64,000 bases of DNA from an uncultured Desulfobulbus sp. (GTDB taxonomy: Bacteria > Desulfobacterota > Desulfobulbia > Desulfobulbales > Desulfobulbaceae), in contig NZ_OY762276.1 of the NCBI RefSeq assembly GCF_963665445.1, forward strand, positions 2,431,501-2,495,500. Reading direction: 5' to 3'. Numbering within the stretch: position 1 is the first letter of the stretch; each line of letters starts with the position of its first letter. A model generated the notes under the pieces. That model saw only the letters and a program-made list of their open reading frames with translations. It was not told the origin of the DNA and searched no databases. Both the position numbers and the translations under genes were made by a program. Positions 8,016 to 18,310 of the stretch are shown here, piece by piece.

Positions 8016-10679
8016 TCAGGTAAAACTACGCGAGCTCCCCAGAAATTTCCGCAGGTAATCCGCACCAAAAATCAGGGGAATGCCCAGCCAGGCGAGACCA
8101 TACACTCCAAGGGAAACAGGGCCGGTATTCAACACCTTCTGCACAGGCGAAAAATAGAGGGTTGACCAGGAAAAAACGACCTGAATGACGATGCCGAGAA
8201 AAATGAGGGAATTGGTGAAAAGCCCCCGATCCAGACCGGATTGCCGCTGGAATCTGCGGCCGACAAGATTCCCGATCTGCATGAGCAGAATGGTTGCCAG
8301 GGCGATGCCGGTCGCCGAACGGTACAGCGCTGAATCAGTCGGCAGGTCCATCCCATAGCGCCACCCCCCCTGATTGAGCACCCAAAAAAACAGAAAGAGC
8401 GACCAGATTCCTTCCAGCAGACCGAGGAACAGATAGCTATGGACAATAAGCCCTGGGGTGAGGAGTCCCTCGGCAAAATTGCGCGGCGGCTTGTCCATGA
8501 CCTCCCTGGCCGGTGGCTCCTGTCCCAGTCCCATGGAGGGGATAATATCCGTGCCTAGGTCTATGGACAGAATATGGATCACGTTGAGCGCCAGAGGCAC
8601 GGGAAACAGGATATAAAGCAGATAGGGCAGGATTTCCGGCCCATTGCTGACCAGGACATAATTGGTAAATTTTTTGATGTTGAGGAAGATGGTCCTCCCC
8701 TCCTCCACTCCGGCAACGATACTGGCGAAATTATCATCGAGCAAAATGATCTGGGCAGACTCGCGCGCGACATCGGTTCCCTGGAGTCCCATGGCGATGC
8801 CCACATCAGCCGCCTTGAGCGCCGGGGCATCGTTCACCCCGTCGCCGGTCATGGCTACCACTTTCCCCATTTCCTGCAGGGCCATGACGATTTTCATCTT
8901 CTGCTCGGGCGAGGTCCTGGCAAAAACCCGCAAGCCCTCCCCCAGCTTCGCAATCAGGCGGGAAACCGACAGATGCTTGAGCTCGTCACCGGTGATACAG
9001 AGATCATCGGCGTCCTCCTGAACGATGTCGATGCCCCGGGCAACCGCCATGGCCGTTTCGGGATGATCACCGGTAATAAGCAAAATATCGATGCCGGCCC
9101 GGCGGCATTTACCAATGGCCTCGGGGACCTCAGGCCTGATCGGGTCTTCGATGCCTATAAAGCCGGCAAGCTGCAGGTTGCTCTCAAGTCTCTCCTGATG
9201 GAGATCTTCCGGGCTGACCTGTTGTTGGTTTTCCTCTTCCGACAACATACGCCAGGCAACGGTTATGACACGCAGTCCGTTTGCGGCCATCCCCCGCATA
9301 ACCGCTTCGGCCTGCGCTCTGTTCTGGTTCGCTGCCAGCAAGGGCTCAATGGCCTCAAAGGCGCCCTTGACCGAAACAACACCGGTATCCCCCAGCATAC
9401 CGACGCCCGCCGACCGCCGTTTTTCAACATCAAAGGGAAACGAGCAGGTTATGCTTTTCTGCAGTTCCTCAAAATCGAGGTGGCAGGCCATCGCTTTTTC
9501 GGCAATCGCAACATCGATCGCGTCACCCAGCATGCCTGATTCCGATGGGTTGACCTCTGAGGCGATAACGGCAAGACGGAGCAAATCATTGCGAGCCTCA
9601 TCTGTAAGCACCTCACCGGAGTACGGCTCCATCAAGCTGGCAATGGACAGCCTATTCTCGGTGAGGGTACCGGTTTTATCCGAACAGATAACATGGACCG
9701 CGCCCAGCGATTCAACCGCATTCAATCCCTTGACCAGGACATTCTTCTTTGCCATGCGTACACTGCCTATGGCAAGCGACAGGGTAAAGGTGGGCAACAA
9801 CCCTTCAGGCACATTGGCGACAATAATGCCCATCATGAACACCAGATTGCTCCATAATGGTTTGCCGGTACACACACCAAAAAGGAAAAAGCCAAATCCC
9901 ATGGTGCAGGCGATTATGGAAAGAATCCGCACCATATGGGCGGTTTCCCGTTCCAGCGGGGAGGGCGTTCGGGAGATGGTCTGGGAGAGTTGCGCAACCT
10001 TGCCGAACTCGGTGCGGATGCCGGTAGCAACGACGACGCCAGTCCCGTTTCCCCGCACCACGGTGCAGCCGGCGTAGCCGATATTGCTCAAGGCATCGTC
10101 TTCGGGGCTGCACCTGTTTGCCGTCACACTGCAGGGCATGGTTTCCCCGGTAAGAGGTGCGTTGTTGACCAGCAAGCCATTTGCCTCGACAAAGCGGACA
10201 TCGGCGGGAATCTTATTGCCTTCGCTGAGAAGAATGATATCGCCCGGCACGATCCTCTCGGCAAACTCGTCAACAACCCGGTCCTCGCGTCTGACAACAA
10301 CCTTCTGCGGCAGAAAACGTTTCAAGGCCTCCATCGCCTTTTCCGCCCTGTATTCCTGAATGAAACTAAAAAGTCCGTTGAGCAGGGCCACACTGGCCAA
10401 GGCCCAGCCCAGCACCTGCATGCCCTCCTCCGGATTGATATGATGGGCAACAAAACAAATTGCCGCGGCCACAAACAACAGCAGGGTAAAAAAATGGGTA
10501 AATTGGCGGGCAAAGCTGCGCAGGGTTTTCCACCTGTCCGGCAGGCAGAAACGATTGGGTCCAACAAAGGCAAGACGCTCCCCTACCTCCTCCGCGGTCA
10601 ATCCCCCGGGGCGACTGCGCAGGTAGGCAAAAACGGCATCCGGCTGTAAATCGGCAATTTGCGAGGAGCGCTCTTTCAT
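8016..10679 (-). CDS. P-type cation-transporting ATPase (P2 type, P2C-like features)
   Basis: 887 aa, a full-length P2 ATPase. N-terminal cation-ATPase region ~10-75; actuator 'LTGET' (176-180); M4 ion-site motif 'VANVPEGLLPT' (288-297); phosphorylation site 'DKTGTLT' with Asp334; hinge 'TGDGVNDAPA'; six C-terminal helices. 'VANVPEGLL' and 'IDLGTDIIP' resemble Na,K/H,K-ATPase (P2C) rather than SERCA, where 'PEGLP' is usual. The likely substrate is therefore Na+, K+ or H+, but this cannot be settled by eye. No beta-subunit gene is nearby. The start ATG overlaps the stop of the upstream stress-protein gene (ATGA at 10676-10679), so the two are translationally coupled. Confidence 0.93.
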   Translation of the reverse strand: MKERSSQIADLQPDAVFAYLRSRPGGLTAEEVGERLAFVGPNRFCLPDRWKTLRSFARQFTHFFTLLLFVAAAICFVAHHINPEEGMQVLGWALASVALLNGLFSFIQEYRAEKAMEALKRFLPQKVVVRREDRVVDEFAERIVPGDIILLSEGNKIPADVRFVEANGLLVNNAPLTGETMPCSVTANRCSPEDDALSNIGYAGCTVVRGNGTGVVVATGIRTEFGKVAQLSQTISRTPSPLERETAHMVRILSIIACTMGFGFFLFGVCTGKPLWSNLVFMMGIIVANVPEGLLPTFTLSLAIGSVRMAKKNVLVKGLNAVESLGAVHVICSDKTGTLTENRLSIASLMEPYSGEVLTDEARNDLLRLAVIASEVNPSESGMLGDAIDVAIAEKAMACHLDFEELQKSITCSFPFDVEKRRSAGVGMLGDTGVVSVKGAFEAIEPLLAANQNRAQAEAVMRGMAANGLRVITVAWRMLSEEENQQQVSPEDLHQERLESNLQLAGFIGIEDPIRPEVPEAIGKCRRAGIDILLITGDHPETAMAVARGIDIVQEDADDLCITGDELKHLSVSRLIAKLGEGLRVFARTSPEQKMKIVMALQEMGKVVAMTGDGVNDAPALKAADVGIAMGLQGTDVARESAQIILLDDNFASIVAGVEEGRTIFLNIKKFTNYVLVSNGPEILPYLLYILFPVPLALNVIHILSIDLGTDIIPSMGLGQEPPAREVMDKPPRNFAEGLLTPGLIVHSYLFLGLLEGIWSLFLFFWVLNQGGWRYGMDLPTDSALYRSATGIALATILLMQIGNLVGRRFQRQSGLDRGLFTNSLIFLGIVIQVVFSWSTLYFSPVQKVLNTGPVSLGVYGLAWLGIPLIFGADYLRKFLGSSRSFT

Positions 10680-11521
10680 ATTCTTCGATAAATGCCCACG
10701 TCACAGGGGGTACGGCGTAAAATCTGCTCGATCCTGTTGCCGTAGTAAAAACGGGACTGGAGGAACTTATCGCTGGCACCGAGGAGGATGAGCCCCGCAT
10801 GCACCTTCCCCGCCTGGATCAGGATCTCCTTGCTCCAATCATCGGAAATCAATACATGATCATCAATCATAAAGGAGGTGTTCATCGGAATATCCTCGAT
10901 CTCCTCCAGAACATCCCGCATATAGGCCATCCCCTGTTGCAGGGCATTTTTCGCCCGGGCAACGGAGAGATAGCGGAACAACAGCGGATTGAACGTCATC
11001 ACCCGAAGAAGGATCAGCTTTTTGAGACAAGGCGAAAGCATCAACAGCAAGGGCCGGCCCGCCGCAAATTTCCGCGGATGGCCGGAGAGAGGAAACATCA
11101 CGTTTGCAGGACAACCCAACTGTCCGGGATTCACCACCCGCAGGGCAAGGGTGTTGAACTTCCGCTTGCGCAACAACCCCTGGGAGATCGTTCCGGCAAG
11201 AAACCCCTTCCCCCGGGAAGTGGCGCGCGCCCCACAGATACAGTACGAGTGCTCTCCTCCGGGGATAGTTGCAAGCAGGGTGGCAAGGACACTGTGTTCG
11301 AGCTCCCGATAGACGATCTTGAGCTCGACATGCGACTTTTGACTCTCGACGAGGAGGAGTTCAACCTTGGAGGCAATCCTGCCTTTGCTCATACAACCAT
11401 CCATGACATGAAGGAGGGTCAGTTGCCTGCCAGGTGTGCTTCGACTCATCCGGATGGCGTAATGGGCCACCCAATCACCATTGATAGATCCATCGTAGGC
11501 CAGATAAAGTTCAGATTCCAT
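10676..11521 (-). CDS. Universal stress protein-like, tandem domain
   Basis: 281 aa. The N-terminus 'ELYLAYDGSINGDWVAHYAI' and the C-terminal 'GNRIEQILRRTPCDVGIYR' match the first strand and the last strand of the UspA fold; the length fits two Usp domains. The second domain keeps 'LILLGAS' but lacks an obvious full G-2x-G-9x-G(S/T) ATP motif, so nucleotide binding is uncertain. It precedes and overlaps the P-type ATPase by 4 bp, which suggests a regulatory or sensing role for that pump. No clear ribosome site was found before 11521. Confidence 0.75.
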   Translation of the reverse strand: MESELYLAYDGSINGDWVAHYAIRMSRSTPGRQLTLLHVMDGCMSKGRIASKVELLLVESQKSHVELKIVYRELEHSVLATLLATIPGGEHSYCICGARATSRGKGFLAGTISQGLLRKRKFNTLALRVVNPGQLGCPANVMFPLSGHPRKFAAGRPLLLMLSPCLKKLILLRVMTFNPLLFRYLSVARAKNALQQGMAYMRDVLEEIEDIPMNTSFMIDDHVLISDDWSKEILIQAGKVHAGLILLGASDKFLQSRFYYGNRIEQILRRTPCDVGIYRRI

Positions 11522-11640
11522 GACAGACTCTCGGAGAGACGGTTATCGCAAAACGACCAAGCAGGGCTCTCATTTCCCGAGATTGAGCAACACAGACGCC
11601 CCATGGGCAGACAGACCACTCTTGGATCGCCAGCCCTCCC

Positions 11641-12378
11641 CTACTGTTGCGTTTCTTGGAGCAGGCGCATCATCCTGTCAACATGGCTTCCCTGCCAATA
11701 AATTTTATCGCAGACAGGGCAGATTTTAAATTGCTCAACATAGCGAATCGTCAGTGGCTCAAGGCGTGAAAGAATATCTTGTTTGCGGACCGGTTGCAGC
11801 AACCCGTTACATTCCATGCAGCGAGTGAACCGATTGTGCAGGGAGGTGAGAGCGAACAGGGCAAAGACTTCCCGCAACTGGAGGGCAGGATCGCCGGTCC
11901 TGAGACAACGGCCGAAAACGACCTGCTTTCGTTTCAACAGATCCTGATTGCGTGTCAGGAGAATGCGCCTGTCTTGTTGCAGGATGTCCAACAGATCGGC
12001 CTCGGTCCACTGTGAATCGTAGAGGGCATCGAATCCGGCCATACGAACATACCGAGCCAGCTTCCCCACATTTCTGTCCACGAGAAATCGCAGTTCTCCG
12101 GCAAATGGTGGGCGCAAGGGGGTGGCCTTGGTCAGATCCCAGGGTATGGGCACAGGCTCAACACGAAATTGCTGATGTTCCTCAACACGATGGGAAAATC
12201 CGATGTCGCTGCCATTGCAGGTAATGCGGCCAATCTCCGTATGGGGCACTCCGAAAGCTTCGATGACATCCTTAATCGAGGCTGAGCGGGTCACCGGAAA
12301 CTGGAGGGGTTGAGTCGTTCGCCACCGCGATCGCAGGAGAAGCGGCAGATCTTTGAGGAAATGGAAAGTGGCGGTCAT
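11641..12378 (-). CDS. Mut7-C RNase-domain protein with N-terminal ubiquitin-like domain
   Basis: 245 aa. Residues ~1-85 look like the Mut7-C ubiquitin-like (beta-grasp) domain. From ~95 the motif 'RFLVDRNVGKLARYVRMAGF' begins the PIN-like Mut7-C domain, followed by 'ILLTRNQDLL'. Four cysteines in two pairs ('CMEC' and 'CPVC') form a zinc ribbon near the C-terminus. The family is predicted to act as RNases, but few members are tested. It is the last gene of the dehydrogenase operon, 84 nt after lipB; an AAGGAA lies about 10 nt before the start. Its link with lipoylation is unclear. Confidence 0.85.
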   Translation of the reverse strand: MTATFHFLKDLPLLLRSRWRTTQPLQFPVTRSASIKDVIEAFGVPHTEIGRITCNGSDIGFSHRVEEHQQFRVEPVPIPWDLTKATPLRPPFAGELRFLVDRNVGKLARYVRMAGFDALYDSQWTEADLLDILQQDRRILLTRNQDLLKRKQVVFGRCLRTGDPALQLREVFALFALTSLHNRFTRCMECNGLLQPVRKQDILSRLEPLTIRYVEQFKICPVCDKIYWQGSHVDRMMRLLQETQQ

Positions 12379-12462
12379 GACGACTCGTTCCTTACAAGAA
12401 AGGTTGGGAGGAACCGATGGAGCCTGAACACAGAGAGCAAAAGCAGTCTCTTCGCCCTGCTC

Positions 12463-13113
12463 CTAGATCTTCTCACAAGCCCCCAGAAGGGTTCGTCTCT
12501 GGGGAAGATACATCTTGAGGAGCTGTGCAAAACCACTGTGCAGGCATTGCTTGACCTCGGCAACAGAGGCGGTCGCGCACCCCTCGGCTACCATGGAGGT
12601 GATCGGGCACTCGGTGAGTCCGCAGGGATGGATGGCGTCGAAGGCACTCAGGTCCGGGTTGACATTGAGACTGAACCCATGCAGAGAGACCCAGCGGCGG
12701 ACCGCAACCCCGATAAAACCAATTTTGCCTCGCCCTGTCCAAACACCGCGTTTTTTCGCGCGTCTCTGCCCCTCAATGGAGAACCGGTGCAAGGTGTTGA
12801 TCAGTATCTCCTCAAGAAAGTCGACCCAGAGGTGGAGATCGCGGCCCCGCCGGGCCAGGTTGAACAAGGGATAGCCCACCAGTTGGCCCGGCCCGTGCCA
12901 GGTGATATCTCCGCCTCGATTGACCCGCTCGACCCTGAGATTCGGATCGAGCAAATTGGTCAGCAAACCGCCGCGGCCGATGGTATAGACGGATGGGTGC
13001 TCGCAGAGCAGAAGTGTTTCCTCTTCACGCCCTGCATGGATCGCCGCTGCCAGCCTCTCCTGCAGTGCCAGGGCTTGATGGTAATCGATGCGGCCACAGT
13101 CGATACATCGCAC
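12463..13113 (-). CDS. lipB: Octanoyl-[ACP]:protein N-octanoyltransferase
   Basis: 216 aa, the usual LipB length. It moves octanoyl from ACP to the lipoyl-domain lysine. Visible motifs: 'YTIGRGG' (43-49), 'RGGDITWHGPGQLVGYPL' (66-83), catalytic Lys130 in 'GKIGFIGVAVRRW', catalytic Cys164 in 'HPCGLTECP'. The start is GTG at 13113 with GCGAGG 9 nt before it; no in-frame ATG fits. It lies 21 nt after an acyl carrier protein gene and in the same operon as an E2 carrying a lipoyl domain, so donor carrier, enzyme and acceptor are all encoded together. No lipA is visible. Confidence 0.95.
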   Translation of the reverse strand: MRCIDCGRIDYHQALALQERLAAAIHAGREEETLLLCEHPSVYTIGRGGLLTNLLDPNLRVERVNRGGDITWHGPGQLVGYPLFNLARRGRDLHLWVDFLEEILINTLHRFSIEGQRRAKKRGVWTGRGKIGFIGVAVRRWVSLHGFSLNVNPDLSAFDAIHPCGLTECPITSMVAEGCATASVAEVKQCLHSGFAQLLKMYLPQRRTLLGACEKI

Positions 13114-13134
13114 GGTCCATGACCTCGCTTCTTA

Positions 13135-13389
13135 TCAAATGCGCGGGAAGAGGCGGGCGGCGAGGTAGCCCTGCATTCCCTTGAGGTTCGAGACCGCACC
13201 ATAATCGGTTTCCGGGATCTCTATGGACGTTTTGTCACTGATATCCACCAACAAACGAAGAAAGGTGAAGGAATCGATATCCAAGGCCTCGCGGATATTC
13301 TCGTCCGGATCAAGGTCTTCAGGGGTGCTTTCCGGTGCAACCTTTTTCAGTGCGGCAAAAATGATCGCCTGTAATTCCTGTTCTGTCAT
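13135..13389 (-). CDS. Acyl carrier protein (stand-alone, in dehydrogenase operon)
   Basis: 84 aa. Ser40 in 'ALDIDSFTFLRLL' is the probable phosphopantetheine site; the family usually has DSL, here DSF. The acidic N-terminal half and helix spacing fit an ACP. The start ATG overlaps the E2 stop codon (ATGA 13386-13389), which implies coupled translation. The most likely role is to carry octanoate to the adjacent LipB; carrying another acyl group for the operon's CoA synthetase is an alternative. It is unlike a housekeeping acpP, which normally sits in a fab cluster. Confidence 0.85.
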   Translation of the reverse strand: MTEQELQAIIFAALKKVAPESTPEDLDPDENIREALDIDSFTFLRLLVDISDKTSIEIPETDYGAVSNLKGMQGYLAARLFPRI

Positions 13390-14582
13390 AGGGCCTCCGG
13401 TTGCTGCAGATGACGATTAAGCGCTTCAAGATAGAGTGCGCCCGTATGACCGTCGGTGGCACGATGGTCACCGGCCAGGGTTACGGTCATACAACGGCGC
13501 AGCACGAGGTGTCCCTCTTCGGCCCAGGGACGCTCCATGATGCGGCCAAAGGCGATCAGGGCCACTTGCGGGGGATAGATGATACCGAAAGCGCTCTTGA
13601 CGCCCCTATCCCCCAAATTGGTCACCGAGACGGTGGCATCGGTCATCTCCGAGCCCCGCAGACGTCCACTTCTGCTGCGTTCAATCAGATCTGTCATGGC
13701 CTCCATGAGTTGGGAAAGCGGTAGTGTATCCACATCGTGGATGGCGGGCGTCACCAACCCTCCCTTGCGCAGTCCAAGGGCAAAGCCAATGTGGATGCTG
13801 CTCTTGATCTGCAGTTGATCATCGAGCCAATACCCGTTCAACTCGGGGACATCGCGCAGTCCAAGGGCCACGGCCTTGAGGAGCAGGGCAACCGGGAGAA
13901 TACGCTCGCGAATGGACTTCTTGCCGTTTTCCGCCTCCAGCCACTGCAGGGGTACGCTCATGTCGATATCGCTCTCCAGGTAGTAGTGGGGGATCTCACG
14001 ATTGGATCGGCTCATGGCGGCGGCGATGGCCCGACGCATGTTGATATCGGCGGAAGGAGGGGGTTGCACCGGGGATGTAGCTCTGGCCGCCTCGGCCGGT
14101 TGCTGCGAAGCCCGTTCGACATCTTGGCGATGAATGACCCCATCGGCTCCGCTTGCGGAGATGGTGGACAGGTCGACCCCCAACTGGGCGGCCAACCGGC
14201 GGGCGGCAGGCGAAACAGTGATGCGTCCGGATGTGGCCGCCACAGGTGCTTCCGAAACTTCGATTTCAGTGGGGGGTGGTGGGGAAGGAGGGATCTCTGC
14301 CTCGGCTTTCGCCGCAGCCGCTTTCGTCTCCGACATTTCGCTGGGTTCAACCGATGAAATCACGGCCAACACCGTGCCGACCGGTACCTCCGTCCCCGGT
14401 TGAACCACAGGTTCCCCCAGATATCCCTCCTCAAAGGCCTCGATCTCAAAGAGCCCTTTCTGGGTTTCTATGGTGGCGATGATATCGCCCTTATTGATCC
14501 ATGCCCCCGGTTCGACCAGCCATTCCACCAGGGTGCCGGACTCCATGTCCGCCCCGAGACTGGGCATGCAAAAATCACCCAT
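13386..14582 (-). CDS. 2-oxoacid dehydrogenase E2 (dihydrolipoamide acyltransferase), single lipoyl domain
   Basis: 398 aa from the ATG at 14582; the longer frame to 14906 is a shadow in the E1 beta gene. One lipoyl domain (1-80) with Lys42 in 'ETQKG' (commonly ETDKA/V), a proline/alanine linker, a subunit-binding domain (~135-170, '[15 protein letters not shown]'), and a catalytic domain ending in '[17 protein letters not shown]' with the HxxxDG signature. It overlaps the E1 beta stop by 8 nt. The small size and single lipoyl domain fit pyruvate or acetoin-type complexes of bacteria. Confidence 0.93.
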   Translation of the reverse strand: MGDFCMPSLGADMESGTLVEWLVEPGAWINKGDIIATIETQKGLFEIEAFEEGYLGEPVVQPGTEVPVGTVLAVISSVEPSEMSETKAAAAKAEAEIPPSPPPPTEIEVSEAPVAATSGRITVSPAARRLAAQLGVDLSTISASGADGVIHRQDVERASQQPAEAARATSPVQPPPSADINMRRAIAAAMSRSNREIPHYYLESDIDMSVPLQWLEAENGKKSIRERILPVALLLKAVALGLRDVPELNGYWLDDQLQIKSSIHIGFALGLRKGGLVTPAIHDVDTLPLSQLMEAMTDLIERSRSGRLRGSEMTDATVSVTNLGDRGVKSAFGIIYPPQVALIAFGRIMERPWAEEGHLVLRRCMTVTLAGDHRATDGHTGALYLEALNRHLQQPEAL

Positions 14583-15573
14583 GTTCCACCATCCTTTTGA
14601 CAGCGGCACAGATCGTCGACACCTGCGGCACGGCGGCATCTTCCATGTGTTTGGCATAGGGGATCGGCACCTCTGCGGAGCAGAGCCGCTCCACCGGACC
14701 ATCGAGATCATAGAACCCCTGTTCCATGATCCGGGCCGAGATCTCTGCAGCCAGACTGCCGCTGCGCCACCCCTCGTCCACGATAAGGGCACGATGGGTC
14801 TTCGCAAGGGAGTGGAGATAGGTTGCATCATCCAAAGGTCTGAGGGTGCGCAGATCGACAACTTCTGCCTCAATTCCTTCCTTGGCCAGATCATCGGCCG
14901 CTTCAAGGCACTTGATCAGGCTGGCGCTGTAACTGATCAGGGTGATGTCCCGACCAACCCGGCGAACCTTGGCATGATCGATATCGACCGGGCCGGCATC
15001 GTCGGCAAGCGGTCCCTCCATGTTGTAGAGGGTGTTGTTTTCAAAGATCAAAACCGGATCCGGATCCTGCAGGGCGGTCCAGAGCATGCCGCGGGCGTCC
15101 TCGACCGTCGCCGGTGCCACCACCCGGATACCAGGAATATGCGCATACCAGCCCTCCAATGAATGCGCGTGCTGGGCCGCCAGCTGTTTGCCGGCACCGG
15201 TTGCCATGCGGATGACGACCGGCACGTTGAACAGACCGCCCGACATATGTAGGAGGGTGGCGGCGGTATTCACGATCTGATCCAGGGCCAGCAGGCTGAA
15301 ATTCACCGTCATCACCTCGACAATGGGCCGCATCCCTCCCAGGGCCGCGCCAATACCCGCACCAACGAAACCGGATTCGCAAAGCGGTGTATCGCGAATG
15401 CGCTCCGGCCCGAATTCCGCCAGCAACCCCTTACTGACCGCATAGCAGCCCCCGTAATGTCCCACATCTTCCCCCATGAGAAAGACCCGTTCATCCTGAA
15501 GCATGGCTTCACGAATTGCCTGCTTAACGGCCTCGCGATAGGTGGTCATGTGCATTCCCGTCTGTTGGCTCAT
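14575..15573 (-). CDS. 2-oxoacid dehydrogenase E1 component, beta subunit
   Basis: 332 aa, standard length. Transketolase-type pyrimidine-binding fold: '[12 protein letters not shown]' (~30), '[20 protein letters not shown]' (~61-80), '[11 protein letters not shown]', and a C-terminal '[11 protein letters not shown]'. It forms the thiamine-diphosphate site with the alpha subunit. The start overlaps the E1 alpha stop (ATGA at 15570-15573) and is preceded by a strong AGGAGGGG inside the alpha gene. Pyruvate is the likeliest substrate; acetoin cannot be excluded from sequence alone. Confidence 0.94.
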   Translation of the reverse strand: MSQQTGMHMTTYREAVKQAIREAMLQDERVFLMGEDVGHYGGCYAVSKGLLAEFGPERIRDTPLCESGFVGAGIGAALGGMRPIVEVMTVNFSLLALDQIVNTAATLLHMSGGLFNVPVVIRMATGAGKQLAAQHAHSLEGWYAHIPGIRVVAPATVEDARGMLWTALQDPDPVLIFENNTLYNMEGPLADDAGPVDIDHAKVRRVGRDITLISYSASLIKCLEAADDLAKEGIEAEVVDLRTLRPLDDATYLHSLAKTHRALIVDEGWRSGSLAAEISARIMEQGFYDLDGPVERLCSAEVPIPYAKHMEDAAVPQVSTICAAVKRMVEHG

Positions 15574-16553
15574 GCTCCCCTCCTCTCCGAATAGACAAAA
15601 CGATGCAGATCTTCAACCGGCTCGTCGGTGCCCGCCTCGGCAAAGGCGACCGCGGCTTCAATTTCCTCGGCCACGCTCTGTTCCAGTGCGGCCATGGTCT
15701 CGTCATCGAGGAACCCGTCTTCACGGAGCCGCATGACATGCTGGGTAATCGGATCGTGCCGTTGCCACTGCGCCACCTCCTCCTTGGTGCGGTACAGTTC
15801 ACTGTCGAACATGGAATGGGCACGGAAACGATAGGTGCGGCATTCGAGAAGATAGGGCCCCTCCCCGGCTCGAATATGGTCCACGGCCACCTGAGCCGCT
15901 GCCTCCACCGCCATCACATCCATGCCGTCGGCAGACGAGGATGCCATGGCGTAACAGGCGCCCTTGGCGCCGATATCGATCGCCGCATGCTCATAACGGA
16001 GGGCGGTGCCCATGGCATAGAGATTGTTCTCGCAAAGAAAAAGGACCGGCAACCTCCACAGGGAAGCAAGGTTCATGGCTTCGTGGAAATCCCCCTCAGC
16101 GACTGCGCCATCGCCAAAGAAACAGCAGGTCACCCGGTTACGCCCCTGCATCTTGTCGGCCAGCGCCAGACCTACCGCCAGAGGAAGCCCTCCGGCGACA
16201 ATGGCATTGCCCCCATAAAAATGGGTTTCCCTGTCAAAGAGGTGCATGGATCCCCCCCGGCCCCGGCTGCATCCCTCCTGTTTACCGTACATTTCCGCCA
16301 TGATGCTTGCAGCGCTCATGCCCCGTGCCAATGCCTGACCGTGCTCGCGGAAGGTGGCCACCACCGCATCCTCCGGGGTCAAGGTTGCCATGACCCCGAC
16401 CGCAACCGCCTCCTCGCCGTTGTAGAGGTGGAGAAAACCGCGGATCTTGCTGGCGGTGTACAGCTCGGCAGATTTTTCCTCGAAACGGCGGATCAAGAGC
16501 ATCTGCCGGAGTTGCTCAAGGGCATGTTCCTTGTTGATGATGGTTTGCGTCAT
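15570..16553 (-). CDS. 2-oxoacid dehydrogenase E1 component, alpha subunit
   Basis: 327 aa. '[11 protein letters not shown]' (~70), then the TPP-binding motif beginning '[19 protein letters not shown]' and closing with '[10 protein letters not shown]'. '[18 protein letters not shown]' and the phosphorylation-loop-like '[20 protein letters not shown]' are also typical. GGGAG lies 7 nt before the start, and the start overlaps the CoA synthetase stop by 4 nt. The alpha/beta split E1 plus small E2 match AcoAB/PdhAB-type complexes. Confidence 0.94.
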   Translation of the reverse strand: MTQTIINKEHALEQLRQMLLIRRFEEKSAELYTASKIRGFLHLYNGEEAVAVGVMATLTPEDAVVATFREHGQALARGMSAASIMAEMYGKQEGCSRGRGGSMHLFDRETHFYGGNAIVAGGLPLAVGLALADKMQGRNRVTCCFFGDGAVAEGDFHEAMNLASLWRLPVLFLCENNLYAMGTALRYEHAAIDIGAKGACYAMASSSADGMDVMAVEAAAQVAVDHIRAGEGPYLLECRTYRFRAHSMFDSELYRTKEEVAQWQRHDPITQHVMRLREDGFLDDETMAALEQSVAEEIEAAVAFAEAGTDEPVEDLHRFVYSERRGA

Positions 16554-18310
16554 GATGCACTCCCTTCCAGAGTAGAGGTATCGCCGATGGGAAGGCCCAG
16601 TTCCCGCGCCTTGAGCAGCCGGCGCATGATCTTGCCGCTGCGGGTTTTGGGAAGATTCTCCGTAAATTCCAACTCTTTGGGCGCAACAGCCGAACCCAGT
16701 CGGCTGCGGCCAAATCCTATCAGCTCCAGTTCGAGTTCGTCGCTGGGGGTAAAGCCTGACTTGAGCACGACAAATGCCTTGACCAGCTCGCCTATGGTCG
16801 CCTCCGGCTTGCCGATCACTCCGGCCTCGGCCACCGCGGGATGCTCCATCAGGCTGCTCTCGACCTCAAAGGGGCCAACCATGTGGCCGGCGGTCTTGAT
16901 GATGTCGTCAGCCCTGCCGATGAACCAGAAATAGCCGTCCCGATCACGCCGGGCGAGATCACCGCTCAGGTACCAATCTCCGACGAAACATTTGCGGTAG
17001 CGCTCCTCTTCGTGGAGATAGCCGCGAAACATGGACGGCCAACCGCTCCGCAAAACCAGTTCGCCTTCAACCTCATCCCCCTCGATTCTGAGTTGACCAT
17101 CAGGAAGGCGGGTGGCGATGGCGGCCTCGATCCCCGGCAGCGGTCGTCCCATGGAACCGGGACGAATCTCCAGGGCTGCATAATTGGCGACCATGATGCC
17201 CCCGGTTTCGGTCTGCCACCAGTTGTCATGAATCGGCAGGCCGAGGACCCGCTGCCCCCAAAAAATCGCTTCCGGGTTGAGCGGCTCGCCCACGCTGTGC
17301 ACCAAGCGAAGGGCCGAGAGATCGACGCTCTGGCGCAGTTCCTCCGGGGCACGCATCAACATGCGGATCGCGGTCGGCGCTGTGTACCAGACCGAGACCC
17401 GGTATTTCGCAAGGTTGTGATACCATCGTTCGATTTCGAACTCCGCCTCATCGACAATACTGGTCACCCCGTGCAACAGCGGTGTGATGATGCCGTAAGA
17501 GGTACCGGTGACCCATCCTGGATCGGCGGTACACCAGAAGATGTCTTCCGGGTGGAGGTCGAGCACGTAGCGACCGGTGATCCAATGGGTCAGGACGGCA
17601 TTATGGACGTGCACGGCTCCCTTGGGCATGCCGGTGGTGCCGCTGGTGAAGTGGAGAATGGCCTTGTCCTCGGGAGAGGTCGGCTGGATGGTGAACGTGG
17701 AACTGGCCTTGGCCATCAATCGCGGCAGCGAAAGGACCTTTTCGTCGAGATCATCCTCCCGGTCGACCAGGAGAATGGTTTGAAGTTCGGGTAACCTCTC
17801 CTGGAGAGGGGCCACCTTTTTGCGATACTGTCGTTCGGTAGTGACCAGGACCTTAGCGTTGCCCCGTTCCAGACGCTGGGCAATCGGCTCCGGGCCGAAC
17901 GCGGAAAACAGGGGGCAGAATACCCCGCCGGATTTCAAGGTACCAAAGAACACCGCGTAGAGAATAGGGATACGACCGGCGAGCCAAAACACCCGGTCTT
18001 CTTTGGCGAGCTTGAATTGGCGGAGGAGATTGGCGAAACGATTACTGACCTCCTGCAATCGACCGTAGCTCAGATCAGTGGCGGCCCCATCCTTACTCAG
18101 CCAACGGATGGCAACCTTGTTTCGCAACGCGCCGTTGGCGTGGCGATCCACAGCTTCATGGGCGATATGCAATCCGCCACCACCTGGCAGCCCATCCAAT
18201 GATGCACGAACAGAATCCCAGGAAAAGCTCCCGCATACGGTGGAATAATCCACCATATTCGGTTGTACCGTCATTGATGCAACGTCTTTGGATATTGCCA
18301 GGGGACGCAT
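16550..18310 (-). CDS. Acetyl-CoA synthetase-like AMP-forming acyl-CoA ligase
   Basis: 586 aa. ANL-superfamily motifs in order: '[15 protein letters not shown]' (P-loop), '[11 protein letters not shown]', 'NWWQTETGG', '[21 protein letters not shown]', and '[12 protein letters not shown]' with the conserved C-terminal Lys. The 'WWQTETGG' motif and 'DPGWVTG' point to short-chain acids such as acetate. The start at 18310 has a clear AGGAGG 6-7 nt upstream, making this the first gene of the dehydrogenase operon. Both activities would make acetyl-CoA, from acetate or from pyruvate, so the operon looks like an acetyl-CoA supply unit. Confidence 0.92.
   Translation of the reverse strand: MRPLAISKDVASMTVQPNMVDYSTVCGSFSWDSVRASLDGLPGGGGLHIAHEAVDRHANGALRNKVAIRWLSKDGAATDLSYGRLQEVSNRFANLLRQFKLAKEDRVFWLAGRIPILYAVFFGTLKSGGVFCPLFSAFGPEPIAQRLERGNAKVLVTTERQYRKKVAPLQERLPELQTILLVDREDDLDEKVLSLPRLMAKASSTFTIQPTSPEDKAILHFTSGTTGMPKGAVHVHNAVLTHWITGRYVLDLHPEDIFWCTADPGWVTGTSYGIITPLLHGVTSIVDEAEFEIERWYHNLAKYRVSVWYTAPTAIRMLMRAPEELRQSVDLSALRLVHSVGEPLNPEAIFWGQRVLGLPIHDNWWQTETGGIMVANYAALEIRPGSMGRPLPGIEAAIATRLPDGQLRIEGDEVEGELVLRSGWPSMFRGYLHEEERYRKCFVGDWYLSGDLARRDRDGYFWFIGRADDIIKTAGHMVGPFEVESSLMEHPAVAEAGVIGKPEATIGELVKAFVVLKSGFTPSDELELELIGFGRSRLGSAVAPKELEFTENLPKTRSGKIMRRLLKARELGLPIGDTSTLEGSAS

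Noticed and set aside
14583-14906. N-terminal extension of the E2 protein
   Set aside because: The extra part is out-of-frame E1 beta sequence; the lipoyl domain begins right at the Met at 14582.
15603-16934. A 443-codon plus-strand open frame
   Set aside because: It lies antisense to the E1 alpha and CoA ligase genes, whose products have clear motifs; its composition is that of a shadow frame.
16841-17794. A 317-codon plus-strand open frame
   Set aside because: Antisense to the CoA ligase; no ribosome site and no recognisable domain.
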